A stretch of DNA of 18,013 bases, from NCBI GenBank assembly GCA_029856295.1, contig JAHQWS010000291.1, positions 1 through 18,013 on the forward strand, read 5' to 3'. Shown here in pieces: positions 7,218 to 14,731 of this stretch. A program made the translations under genes and the position numbers. Numbering within the stretch: position 1 is the first letter of the stretch; each line of letters starts with the position of its first letter. The stretch comes from Promethearchaeia archaeon. GTDB lineage: Archaea > Asgardarchaeota > Lokiarchaeia > Sigyniarchaeales > SOKP01. The notes below the pieces were generated by a model. That model made no database searches. It had not been told where the DNA came from and was given only the letters and a program-made list of their open reading frames with translations.

Positions 7218-8177
7218 TGTAAAACACCAATGTTCATATAAGCTATCTAATTCCCTATCGGGCGCATAACCTAAAAAACCATTATCAACACAATTTTTAT
7301 AGAATTCATAAATATTAATCCAATTAGTTGGATAATCAATAATAAGGATCGTCTTTTCTTCTTTTAAAACTTTATTTAGATTTTTGATGCTATCCTCACG
7401 AACATCAGCATCAGTGAGTTCGTCATCATCATAAAATAAATCTTCCCGACCAATTCCATCAATATGATCTAGATATGTAGAGTTTTTCAACAGGGTATCT
7501 CCATTTTGCACAAATACCAAGAAATCTTTACCTTGTTCTGTCTTAACATAATCAGAAATGTTCACAACAAAGTCAATCATTAACCAATCGGAAGTCGGAA
7601 AATCATCTTCATAATACTCATACGCATCAATAAGATCCATGTATATACCATCAAATTTCGCATCCATAATATGATCTAAATAGTCATAAACAATATCTTT
7701 CCAGCCTTGCATCCAATATTTTACTTTAAAATTACCATCCCAATCGGGATTTTCTTCATCTAACCAAGCAGGAGCAACGCTATCAGGTTCACCATCCTCA
7801 TCACTATCCCATGAATCTTCCCAATAATATCTATAATCTTCTGCTTCACCTATACTGATATATGAGATAAGAAGTTTTTTTTTATCTCCCGAAGATTTCA
7901 TATACTCAACATCATCTTCTGAGAATTCTTCATCTTCGGAACCATCCGCAGAATAGTCAATAATAATTAAATCATATTTAGAGTCTTTAATCTGTTTTTT
8001 ATCAATATCATCAAGCCAATAAGCAAAATCATCGATTGTTTCATCTGCTAATTCAAATTTAGCTCTATTAATGGCAATTGAGTAATATAATAGAAGTAAT
8101 ATTCCGAGACATGTTCCAATTACAATAACAGCAATTAGAAAAATAATTTTTAATTTCTTTAGGGTTTTTTTTTCCAT
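7209..8177 (-). CDS. Membrane-anchored GH114-like (MJ1477/TM1410 family) glycosidase
   Basis: 322 residues. After a basic start (MEKKTLKKLK) comes one hydrophobic helix at about 11-33, then a soluble domain expected outside the cell. The domain follows the MJ1477/TM1410 family, related to GH114 endo-alpha-1,4-polygalactosaminidases and having a TIM-barrel fold: YDLIIIDYSADGS (68-80), LLISYISIGEAEDYRYYW (102-119), APAWLDEENPDWDGN (135-149), VKYWMQGWKDIV (152-163) and FDGIYMDLIDAYEYYE (175-190). Acid residues in these strand ends (D74, E111, D114, D177, D181, D184) are candidates for catalysis. The substrate is unknown; a cell-surface or environmental glycan is likely. DSDEDGEPD at 124-132 looks like a calcium-binding loop. 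It sits 28 bases after the HXXEE gene on the same strand and probably shares its transcript. No SD is seen. Confidence 0.85.
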   Translation of the reverse strand: MEKKTLKKLKIIFLIAVIVIGTCLGILLLLYYSIAINRAKFELADETIDDFAYWLDDIDKKQIKDSKYDLIIIDYSADGSEDEEFSEDDVEYMKSSGDKKKLLISYISIGEAEDYRYYWEDSWDSDEDGEPDSVAPAWLDEENPDWDGNFKVKYWMQGWKDIVYDYLDHIMDAKFDGIYMDLIDAYEYYEDDFPTSDWLMIDFVVNISDYVKTEQGKDFLVFVQNGDTLLKNSTYLDHIDGIGREDLFYDDDELTDADVREDSIKNLNKVLKEEKTILIIDYPTNWINIYEFYKNCVDNGFLGYAPDRELDSLYEHWCFTAT

Positions 8178-8205
8178 AGTCAGAATAATAGATTTTAGCT
8201 TTTAA

Positions 8206-8772
8206 TTAGTTTAAAGAATTGGAAGGGATTTTTAAAAAATATATTATAAGAACTATTACAGATGCGATAATACTTATAAATACAACTGCATTTCCTAAAA
8301 ACTCAAAAGACCAAAATAAAACTCCGGCATATATAAAAACGAATACACCTGAAGTCTTATTGATAAGTTCTTCTTTGTATGCCTTATAAAAAAATAAGCA
8401 GCTTAAAGGAATGTATATAATTAAACCGGTTATTAAACCGGGGCTGTATTCCCCGAAATAAATAGTTCCCACTAAGTGATATATCCCGTTGTGAAACTGC
8501 ATCGCCAATATGGCAGCCAAAACAAACCACGCAGTGACTTTATTTGGCCAAAGGTTATGAATAAGTATAAATGCTAAATAAACTCCCATAAGGATGGCAA
8601 AAAATACGGGGATTGGCAGTGTTTGGCTAGCATGGAGATATTTTTCACGCCATATAGTAAATCCAAAAACTGTCTCTTCAATTTGATGTAAGGCATAAGC
8701 CAGGGGCGCCAGCCATATTGCCTTTCGAAAGGTAAAATCATTATAGAGACGTTTAATTTTTGATTGATTCAT
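8206..8772 (-). CDS. HXXEE family membrane protein
   Basis: 188 residues with about five or six membrane segments. The naming motif is at 29-33 (HQIEE) in the first segment, preceded by WLAPLAYAL. Other conserved polar sites are H47 (YLHA), H72-N73 (ILIHNLWP) and FHNGIYH (H94, N95, H99). The spaced His and Glu residues inside the membrane suggest a metal site, but no function is established for the family. The gene lies just upstream of the GH114-like gene, so the two are likely co-transcribed. No SD is present; an AT block about 16-31 bases before the ATG fits a leaderless transcript. Confidence 0.82.
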   Translation of the reverse strand: MNQSKIKRLYNDFTFRKAIWLAPLAYALHQIEETVFGFTIWREKYLHASQTLPIPVFFAILMGVYLAFILIHNLWPNKVTAWFVLAAILAMQFHNGIYHLVGTIYFGEYSPGLITGLIIYIPLSCLFFYKAYKEELINKTSGVFVFIYAGVLFWSFEFLGNAVVFISIIASVIVLIIYFLKIPSNSLN

Positions 8773-8787
8773 AAATATACAAATCTT

Positions 8788-8803
8788 GAAATTATTTAAA
8801 AAA
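8788..8803 (-). promoter_or_regulatory. TATA-like element of the HXXEE/GH114-like operon
   Basis: On the minus strand this reads as a TTTTTTAAATAATTT-type block centred about 24 bases before the HXXEE start codon. That is the normal TATA distance if transcription begins at or next to the ATG. No SD is present, which agrees with a leaderless mRNA. Confidence 0.35.
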
Positions 8804-8844
8804 GCTTCTTCTATCTTATTATTAATAATTTCTGCTCTCTGATT

Positions 8845-9945
8845 TTAATATTTAAAAAAATTCTCTTTTCTTTTAACTTTATTTAAAGAATATTGGGTGA
8901 TAAGATCTTTCATCTTTTCTTTTGCTGATATATTTAAATGCGTACATCTTATTTTTTTTGCTTTGATTGCTTTTAAAATGATAGATCTCCCTTTTTCAGA
9001 CCGAGTGAGGATTGTTGTATATTTATCAGGCGATCCTAACCCTCCAAATGAAATATCGGCGTATATATTAGCAAAATCATTACAAGCATTGCAAGCTACG
9101 CGCATATATTCTTTTAACTGATTAAAAGGAATATGAATAATTCTTTTTCTTAATTCTTTATCTTTAAACCTAATAATTAAATCCTCTTTGATGTTTATTT
9201 TTTCAATATTTTCGAATTTAACATTAAAATCTTCTTCAAATTTCTCTATTAGGGCTTTATCAAAAAAGAAATTTTCATAACAAAAAAGTCCTAAACAAAT
9301 TTCAATATTTCCTGAAGGCATAATACCTAAATTTTGCATACATCGGATAGTGTAAATTTGGCACGGAGTTCCAACTACAGCTAATTTTTTAAATCGATAT
9401 TGATTCAATTTAGGAAGTGAATTAGTATAGGTATGGAATCTTTGAATCTCTTCCAATTGTGGGGATATATCTAATTTAATACCGGAGGCTTTTATTAAGT
9501 CTTCTTTATTTTCAGCAATTATAGCTTCTCTGGAAAACGGACCTAAAGTTTTTGCAACAATTGCTCCATCAATCAATTCTTTTTCTAACAAAAAATGTAT
9601 TATTGTGTTTACTATACCTCCATCAGTCCCAAAATGTAGAAAATCTTTATCGGTAGATTGACAAGAGTAAATATTAAAGAAAAATCCTAAAGGCATTGTA
9701 GGAAAATCTGAGAAGTTATATGTTTTATTGATTTCCTCTTCTAATGCATGAGTCTGTGGGCAAATTAAATAACATAATGAGCATTTAAGGCACTTATCCT
9801 TATTTAAATAAACTGGTGGCGAGTTAGAGCCTTTAAATCCTATTACTTCATGCTCAATTGAATTGCAAAAACTTACACATCCTCCACATTGTTGACAAAT
9901 CCCTTTTTGATGAACCTCTTTGATTAAATCACTGAAAGATTTCAT
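8845..9945 (-). CDS. FrhB/FdhB-family F420-linked iron-sulfur flavoprotein
   Basis: 366 residues. The N-terminus has two 4Fe-4S motifs: C17-x2-C20-x2-C23-x3-C27 (CQQCGGCVSFC) and C52-x2-C55-x2-C58-x3-C62 followed by P. Next come the FrhB core features FGTDGGIVNTI (105-115), VVGTPCQI (190-197), a CLGLFCYENF segment (217-226) and ACNACNDFANIYADISFGG (284-302). The family reduces or oxidises F420, or passes electrons between ferredoxin, flavin and a partner enzyme. Here no hydrogenase, formate dehydrogenase or Hdr subunit lies beside it, so the partner is unknown. The alpha-solenoid gene lies 32 bases upstream on the same strand and is probably co-transcribed. No SD is seen at the ATG. The many lysines near the C-terminus (KVKRKENFFKY) are not a recognised motif. 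Confidence 0.88.
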   Translation of the reverse strand: MKSFSDLIKEVHQKGICQQCGGCVSFCNSIEHEVIGFKGSNSPPVYLNKDKCLKCSLCYLICPQTHALEEEINKTYNFSDFPTMPLGFFFNIYSCQSTDKDFLHFGTDGGIVNTIIHFLLEKELIDGAIVAKTLGPFSREAIIAENKEDLIKASGIKLDISPQLEEIQRFHTYTNSLPKLNQYRFKKLAVVGTPCQIYTIRCMQNLGIMPSGNIEICLGLFCYENFFFDKALIEKFEEDFNVKFENIEKINIKEDLIIRFKDKELRKRIIHIPFNQLKEYMRVACNACNDFANIYADISFGGLGSPDKYTTILTRSEKGRSIILKAIKAKKIRCTHLNISAKEKMKDLITQYSLNKVKRKENFFKY

Positions 9946-9977
9946 AATTTATAATTAGTAGGAAAATGGATCTATTT

Positions 9978-11438
9978 TTAATAGTAGAATTGCATATCGC
10001 GGATTTCCAAACTTCTCCAAAATTTTTTAAAGAATTCAGAAGATTCTTTATCATTTTCTAAGTATTTTTTCATTTCGAGCAGTATATCATCCTTTCCAAA
10101 CTTAATAATTGTGAATAACGCAATTTTTCTTAGTTGGTCATCCTCCAGGTTTTTGAAGTTTTCCAAGCTATGTACAATCAAATCATTTTTTTCTAAGTCA
10201 ATAAGAACTTTTAAGGCTAATTCTTTTTTTTCTTTGAGGTTCGGATATGTATCCCAACCTTCATCAGGGGACTTAAATGTTCTTAAAACCTTTATAAATT
10301 CCTTCCGAAATTTTGGCCAATTGTCAAGCTTTTCTGGATTATTCACAAGAAATTCCCTGATAAATTCAAGTTGCCATTTATCTCCCTCGATCAAGAAATT
10401 AATTAACATATCTTCATTATAGAGATCGGTCTTTTCCATCTCTACAATCAAATCCCCATCAATAATCTGATATTGATTTATGTTATCTATAACAAGATCC
10501 TTCCAATTTTCAATATTTTCTTTTAATACGAGAATTGCTGTGAGTATATCTTTTATAAAATTGGGATTATTAGTTTTACTTAATTTACTTAGAAGGATTG
10601 ATTTAAAGTTCTCATTATTTTTATATTTTGCAGCGATTAGAGGGAGATCATTATAGGGATGTGTTAATGTGTCTAAAAATTCTAATGTTTCGGCTTCGAA
10701 GTCCAGTTCCAAAACAGCAGCAACCTTAAAAATTTTCTCCCGAAGTTTCACTAATTTTCTCTTTTCTTCTATTTCCCCTATTTCGGATATTTCCTTTTCA
10801 ATATCTTTTAAATAAGTTTTAAAAATGTTTACTATGGCATCCTTATTTTTTATTAGGCCATTTTTACCAAGATTCTCGAAAGCGTTAATAATGTTAGATT
10901 TAAGTGAAAAATCTTTCCGACCTATATTTTTAGTATGTTCTAAAAGTAATGGTTCTACTCTTGAGTCTGGAACCTTTGCTAATACTCGCTCCAACAAATC
11001 TCCTATAACTTCATCGATATTTCCTTCTGACGATTGAACATACTCGTATATTGGCTCGAAAATTAGTGTTATTTCTAATTCACAAAGCCTTCTTACATGG
11101 TGTTCTCTTAATGGTGTATGAATTTCAATTGAACCACCAAAATAGTCAATCTCATTTTTATCATTCAATAAATCAATAAATATTTTCTGGATTCTCGTTT
11201 TTTTATCGTCATCGTAAACGATAGTATCTTTTAATATGTTTTGTATGCCCAAAAAACCCCAAGCTCTCAATCTTGGTTCATCAGTATCAAAAAGCTCGAA
11301 GAAAAAATCTAAATCCTTTCTATCAACACGTGGTTTATAAAAGTTCTTATAAATCTTGTTAATATTTTCCTTAGGTCCCGCTTCAATAGGAGTATAACCC
11401 TTTCTCAACTGATTAATCATTTTTTCCTTGGACGACAT
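9978..11438 (-). CDS. Alpha-solenoid (HEAT/ARM-like) protein, unknown function
   Basis: 486 residues, predicted almost wholly helical, with no signal peptide or membrane segment. Repeating helix pairs with hydrophobic spacing are visible along the length, for example LDFFFELFDTDEPRLRAWGF near residue 43, then VEPLLLEHTKNI, FKSILLSKLSKTNNPNFIKD, and a final LRKIALFTIIKFGKDDILLE. This is the look of HEAT or ARM repeats, which act as protein-binding scaffolds. The only conserved-looking polar patch is IEIHTPLREHHVRR (105-118). I do not recognise a named family. It is the first gene of a likely two-gene operon with the FrhB-like protein, so it may be a scaffold or adaptor for it; that is inference from position only. 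The mRNA looks leaderless. Confidence 0.72.
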   Translation of the reverse strand: MSSKEKMINQLRKGYTPIEAGPKENINKIYKNFYKPRVDRKDLDFFFELFDTDEPRLRAWGFLGIQNILKDTIVYDDDKKTRIQKIFIDLLNDKNEIDYFGGSIEIHTPLREHHVRRLCELEITLIFEPIYEYVQSSEGNIDEVIGDLLERVLAKVPDSRVEPLLLEHTKNIGRKDFSLKSNIINAFENLGKNGLIKNKDAIVNIFKTYLKDIEKEISEIGEIEEKRKLVKLREKIFKVAAVLELDFEAETLEFLDTLTHPYNDLPLIAAKYKNNENFKSILLSKLSKTNNPNFIKDILTAILVLKENIENWKDLVIDNINQYQIIDGDLIVEMEKTDLYNEDMLINFLIEGDKWQLEFIREFLVNNPEKLDNWPKFRKEFIKVLRTFKSPDEGWDTYPNLKEKKELALKVLIDLEKNDLIVHSLENFKNLEDDQLRKIALFTIIKFGKDDILLEMKKYLENDKESSEFFKKFWRSLEIRDMQFYY

Positions 11439-11460
11439 GCTTATTCAAGTTTTAATAAAT

Positions 11461-11474
11461 TAAATATATTTTTG
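11461..11474 (-). promoter_or_regulatory. TATA-like element of the solenoid/FrhB operon
   Basis: On the minus strand the bases read AAAAATATATTTA, centred about 29 bases before the ATG at 11438, with no SD in between. This is the classic spacing for a leaderless archaeal transcript. Confidence 0.45.
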
Positions 11475-11550
11475 TATTTTCTGTTTTTTATTAATCTTAT
11501 TCTTTTATTACTAAACTTTACTAAATATCAACTTTACATTTATAGAAATA

Positions 11551-12015
11551 TCATTCTCTTAATTCTTTTGGCAAGATAAAGTAAAATATAAATGGTAATA
11601 TCATTTCAAAAATACCCATGCCGAACGCTGTCATAGTATAATAAACACGCACGGGTTGTCCTTTTTCAATATGTCGTTTAATTATTTTTTTTTTTTGTAA
11701 ATCTTTTAATCTAGTTGACAATGTCCTAGAATTCACATCTATTAATGTCTTCTTTATTTCATTATAATAAGGTTTCTTGATATTAACGATGGTGTAAATA
11801 ATATCCAGGGTCCATTTACCATGAAAGAATTCGAGCGCTTTCTTTATAAGTTTTCTTTCCATTTGGACTCTGTGTATATCGTGAATAAATAATTTTTGGT
11901 CTCTTAACATTCCCATTTTTACTGCCTTGCGCATTTTAGGGATAAGATTTATCATTTCTTCCCAAGTTTCATATAAAATTGATTGTTTTTTTGAAGATAT
12001 CTTTAATTCCTCCAT
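11551..12015 (-). CDS. HxlR-family winged-helix transcription regulator
   Basis: 154 residues. The HxlR core runs from about 60 to 130: HGKWTLDIIYTI (65-76), YNEIKKTLIDVNSRTLSTRL (84-103; recognition helix with SRTLSTRLKDL), LQKKKIIKRH (106-115) and the wing VRVYYTMTAFG (122-132). It should bind DNA as a dimer. A 55-residue N-terminal arm is longer than in most members. The C-terminal helix (GIFEMILPFIFYFILP, 134-149) is unusually hydrophobic and might touch the membrane. There are no cysteines, so it is not a redox-sensing HypR-type member. A run of 12 A in the coding strand (11685-11696) encodes KKK and could allow slippage. It is divergent from the DUF6064-like gene, the most likely target along with itself. 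Confidence 0.87.
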   Translation of the reverse strand: MEELKISSKKQSILYETWEEMINLIPKMRKAVKMGMLRDQKLFIHDIHRVQMERKLIKKALEFFHGKWTLDIIYTIVNIKKPYYNEIKKTLIDVNSRTLSTRLKDLQKKKIIKRHIEKGQPVRVYYTMTAFGMGIFEMILPFIFYFILPKELRE

Positions 12016-12191
12016 AATTTTTATAATTACAATTAAAAAAGCTCATAAATTCGTCAGTTTAAAAAATTTCAGTTAGTTATTTTTTTTCTACTTTTTGATT
12101 TAAATATGAATAATACTATTTAATATTTAAACTAACTTTATTTTTTAAAGCGACCTAATTATAATAAATAATCCATAAAGAGGTAAAAATT
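12016..12191. promoter_or_regulatory. Divergent control region between the HxlR gene and the DUF6064-like gene, with inverted repeats
   Basis: 176 bases. TTTAAATAT (12099-12107) and ATATTTAAA (12123-12131) form a perfect 9-base inverted repeat with a 15-base spacer. GTTAGTT (12072-12078) and AACTAAC (12130-12136) form another 7-base pair, 51 bases apart. These are candidates for HxlR dimer sites. The plus-strand gene has GAGGT at 12180-12184 and an AT block near 12138-12147 that could be its TATA box. The HxlR gene itself shows no SD. Confidence 0.4.
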
Positions 12192-12842
12192 GTGATGAAT
12201 GCAGAGGAATGGTGGACGATATTAGAGAATTATAATGTTTCAATTTTTCCAGCTCAAATATTTTTACATATAATCGCAATAATTGTAACTGTAATATTTT
12301 TTATTAAACCTGAAAAAGAAGCGAGTATAATATTAAAAGTCTACCTAACAGCTAGTTTCGCTTGGATTGGTATTATATTTTTTCTAATACTTGGGACTGG
12401 ACTTGAAGCTAATAGTCTTTCAGCATTTTTATTTATCCTTGTTGCTGTTTTTTTTGGTATTGATATATTCAGGAATCGAATCGAATATATGATTCCAGAA
12501 ATGAGAAGGGAAAAGATTTTAATGGTAATCTTGCTATTAATGACATTTCTTTATCCATTAATTGGTTATTTAATAGGACACACATATCCGAGAATGATCT
12601 TTTTAGGAACATTTCCTTGTTCCACAACCGCGTTTGCCTTAACTTTTTTAGCTTTCTCAGTTCCAAAGATTGATTTAAAGCCATATATATTATTATTAAT
12701 ATGGGCAATTCCATTTCCTATCTTCATACAAATTCCTAAATTTGGAGTGTATGAAGATTCAATCATGCTGATAGCGGGGATATTAGCAGTTGTTTTTCTA
12801 ATAAGGTATCGTAAACAATTGAGTAAAAAAAATATTATATAA
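12192..12842 (+). CDS. DUF6064-like multi-pass membrane protein
   Basis: 216 residues with about seven membrane segments. The pattern agrees with DUF6064 as I recall it: WWTILENYNVSIFPAQ near the start, LYPLIGYLIGHTYPRM, then GTFPCSTTAFALTFLAF, and PIFIQIPKFGVYEDSIMLIAG near the end. No function is known for the family. GTG at 12192 and ATG at 12195 are both possible starts. GAGGT at 12180-12184 is 7 bases from the GTG and 10 from the ATG; other genes here use 6-7 bases, which favours the GTG. It is divergent from an HxlR regulator and likely under its control. A 9-T run follows the stop. Confidence 0.78.
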   Translation: MMNAEEWWTILENYNVSIFPAQIFLHIIAIIVTVIFFIKPEKEASIILKVYLTASFAWIGIIFFLILGTGLEANSLSAFLFILVAVFFGIDIFRNRIEYMIPEMRREKILMVILLLMTFLYPLIGYLIGHTYPRMIFLGTFPCSTTAFALTFLAFSVPKIDLKPYILLLIWAIPFPIFIQIPKFGVYEDSIMLIAGILAVVFLIRYRKQLSKKNII

Positions 12843-12851
12843 TATAATTCC

Positions 12852-12860
12852 TTTTTTTTT
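12852..12860 (+). terminator. Poly-T terminator after the DUF6064-like gene
   Basis: A run of nine T preceded by CC begins 9 bases after the stop codon, with no stem before it. This suits archaeal termination. Confidence 0.5.
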
Positions 12861-12865
12861 CAAAA

Positions 12866-13168
12866 TCATTTACGCGACTTTGGTTAATCCAACCATAGGA
12901 AAATCTCATGACACGTTTCATTACCTCTAACAACCATGCGATCTTTTAAATACTTGATGTTTTGATAGTATGAATTAAAATACTCAAAAGCGACATCATA
13001 CATCCATTGACATAGTTTTTCCATTTATAGCTCTTTAAATGATTCGTAAATCAGACATCTATGTACTTCAACCTCGAATCAATCTTCTGATTCTTCGATA
13101 ACATCAAAAAGAAGATTTTGATTTTCAAAAATCAAAGTCTCGGCTGAAAAAGATTTAATGAAACATTT
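12866..13168 (-). pseudogene. Probable decayed reading frame, origin unknown
   Basis: One minus-strand frame across the 394-base gap stays protein-like for about 100 codons, broken only by stops at 13079-13081 (TGA), 13025-13027 (TAA) and 12884-12886 (TAA). The pieces read FSAETLIFENQNLLFDVIEE, then FEVEVHRCLIYESFKEL, then a 46-residue part from ATG at 13022-13024 containing LCQWMYDVAFEYFNSYYQ and RMVVRGNETCHEIFLWLD, then PKSRK. Far more stops would be expected by chance in such AT-rich DNA, and the stretch near 12870-12960 is less AT-rich than other gaps. This suggests a gene inactivated by point mutations without frameshifts. The 46-residue part could also be a small live gene, but it has no SD. 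I do not recognise the family. The upstream end overlaps the promoter zone of the GPH transporter gene. Confidence 0.33.
13081..13136. repeat. Nested small inverted repeats upstream of the transporter
   Basis: AATCTTCT (13081-13088) pairs with AGAAGATT (13110-13117). Directly after it, TTTGATTT (13117-13124) and AAATCAAA (13129-13136) form an 8-base stem with a TCAA loop. They lie 100-155 bases before the transporter start. They may be operator sites, a small RNA hairpin, or leftovers of the decayed frame. Confidence 0.35.
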
Positions 13169-13236
13169 TTATTGTTTAAAAACAAATTAAAATTATTTTA
13201 AATTGATTACTTTTTTAGTTTATAGAGGTTTTAAAT

Positions 13237-14640
13237 ATGAATGAAACAAAACGAGAAGAATCGCAGGAATTTAGCGTAAAACATTCGTTAGCCTTTAGTT
13301 GCGCGTCTTTAGCCGATGTAATCACATATCAGTCATTTACATTTTTAATATTTACTTTTTATTTCACTATAGTGCGGATAAATGTAGTTTTAATCTCTAT
13401 TGGATTCGGAATCTGGTCTATCTGGAATGCTATTAATGACCCTCTCTTAGGGGGCCTTTCAGACCGCACCCATACAAAATGGGGACGTCGCATTCCCTGG
13501 ATAATGGCTTCGATAGTTCCTTTAGGACTTATGATGATTTTTTTATATACTCCACCAATGAGTTTTGGAATTACTGATGAAATATCTAATTTCGTGTATT
13601 TTTTAATTGTTATAATTATTTTTGAGCTCTTTTATACAATGTTTTCCATTAACCAAACATCATTATTCCCGGAGGTTTTCATTGATAAAGAGGAGAGAGC
13701 CAAAGCAAATACCTTTAGGCAAATTTTTATCATTTTAGCTCTGATTGTTGCATTTATCTTGCCAACACTTTTCATTCCAGATTTAACAGATCGAAAATAT
13801 TTAACAAATTATTGGATTTTTGGAATATTCGCTTGTGTTATAGTCATAATTTTCGGACTAATATTCTTAAAATGGGGGGCTCGGGAAAAAGCAGAATTTA
13901 AGGACGACTACAAAGATATGCCAGGATTGTTTGAATCATTTAAGATTTGCGTAAAGAACGAGAATTTTAGGTGGACCGCTTTTTCACTTATTTTTGTCTG
14001 GTTTGTTTTTGGGATGTTACCAACGATTATACCTTTATATGGGAAATTTGTATTGGGTATTGAAAACTCAATATATATCGCATTGATGTTAGCTCTTTCT
14101 TTTATTTCAGCAGTGATTTTTATTATTGTATGGAGAATAGTAGTTGTAAAGATAGGTCCAAGAAAAACTTGGATGTACTCGCTATTAGCTTGGATAATCA
14201 CCTTGATCCCTTTGTTATTTATCACAAGCATGGAATGGGCATTATTTCTCTTTTTCCTATCGGGAAGTGGGCTGGCAGGTGCATTATTTCTTAGAGATAT
14301 AACTTGGGCAGACATCATTGATGAGGATGAGTTGAATACAGGAGTAAGGAGAGAAGCGGCGTACTACGGGATGAATGCATTATTTATGCGATTTTCGACA
14401 ATTTTAATATTTTTAGCGATAAGTATCATTTTTACGAGCACTGGATGGGCAGTCTATGCACCTGAAAAAGTAACTCCTGAGGTTATTTTTGGATTGAAAC
14501 TATTGATGGTTGTTTTTCCAGTGATTGCACTAGGAATCGCAATTTTTGGCTTTTACATGTATCCTTTACATGGAGAAAGGTTAAGAAAAGTAAAAGAAGC
14601 CCAACAAATACTTCATGCTGAAAAGAAATCAAAACTTTAA
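13237..14640 (+). CDS. GPH-family sugar:cation symporter (MelB-like)
   Basis: 467 residues, 12 membrane segments, matching the glycoside-pentoside-hexuronide family of MFS transporters in length. The family signature after helix 2 is clear: WNAINDPLLGGLSDRT (63-78) followed by KWGRRIPWI (81-89). The second-half signature is also present (DITWADIIDEDELNTGVRRE near residue 352). Asp68 matches one of MelB's cation-site aspartates, while the other position is Asn64, as in many GPH proteins, so the coupling ion may be H+ and not Na+. It should import an oligosaccharide or glycoside. GAGGT at 13225-13229, 7 bases from the ATG, sets the start. The GH38 gene follows on the same strand, suggesting a mannose-containing substrate. 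Confidence 0.93.
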   Translation: MNETKREESQEFSVKHSLAFSCASLADVITYQSFTFLIFTFYFTIVRINVVLISIGFGIWSIWNAINDPLLGGLSDRTHTKWGRRIPWIMASIVPLGLMMIFLYTPPMSFGITDEISNFVYFLIVIIIFELFYTMFSINQTSLFPEVFIDKEERAKANTFRQIFIILALIVAFILPTLFIPDLTDRKYLTNYWIFGIFACVIVIIFGLIFLKWGAREKAEFKDDYKDMPGLFESFKICVKNENFRWTAFSLIFVWFVFGMLPTIIPLYGKFVLGIENSIYIALMLALSFISAVIFIIVWRIVVVKIGPRKTWMYSLLAWIITLIPLLFITSMEWALFLFFLSGSGLAGALFLRDITWADIIDEDELNTGVRREAAYYGMNALFMRFSTILIFLAISIIFTSTGWAVYAPEKVTPEVIFGLKLLMVVFPVIALGIAIFGFYMYPLHGERLRKVKEAQQILHAEKKSKL

Positions 14641-14666
14641 TTTTTTTTAATAATTTTTTATTTTTA
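14641..14666 (+). terminator. T-rich tract after the transporter gene
   Basis: Runs of 8, 6 and 5 T separated by A begin right after the transporter stop codon. It could end transcription before the GH38 gene or only weaken it, which would make the GH38 gene a separate unit. Confidence 0.4.
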
Positions 14667-14731
14667 ATAGTTTAAAATAAATAAAATCATTGACTTTATG
14701 TGCTTTAGATTAATTGGGGGATTTTTGGACC

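Noticed and set aside
10111..10422. Plus-strand 103-codon frame inside the solenoid gene
   Set aside because: Its Ser/Phe/Lys-rich translation is the usual mirror of a Lys/Glu/Leu-rich helical protein on the other strand.
12843..13236. tRNA, snoRNA-like or CRISPR content in the 394-base gap
   Set aside because: No cloverleaf, no GTTCRA-type loop, no paired C/D boxes and no repeated units were seen; a decayed reading frame explains the less AT-rich part better.
13908..14318. Minus-strand 136-codon frame inside the GPH transporter gene
   Set aside because: It is fully antisense to a clear GPH symporter, with no SD and no recognisable domain.
14714..14731. TTG at 14714 as the GH38 start
   Set aside because: No SD lies upstream and the six extra residues are not needed by the domain; the ATG at 14732 is the simpler choice.
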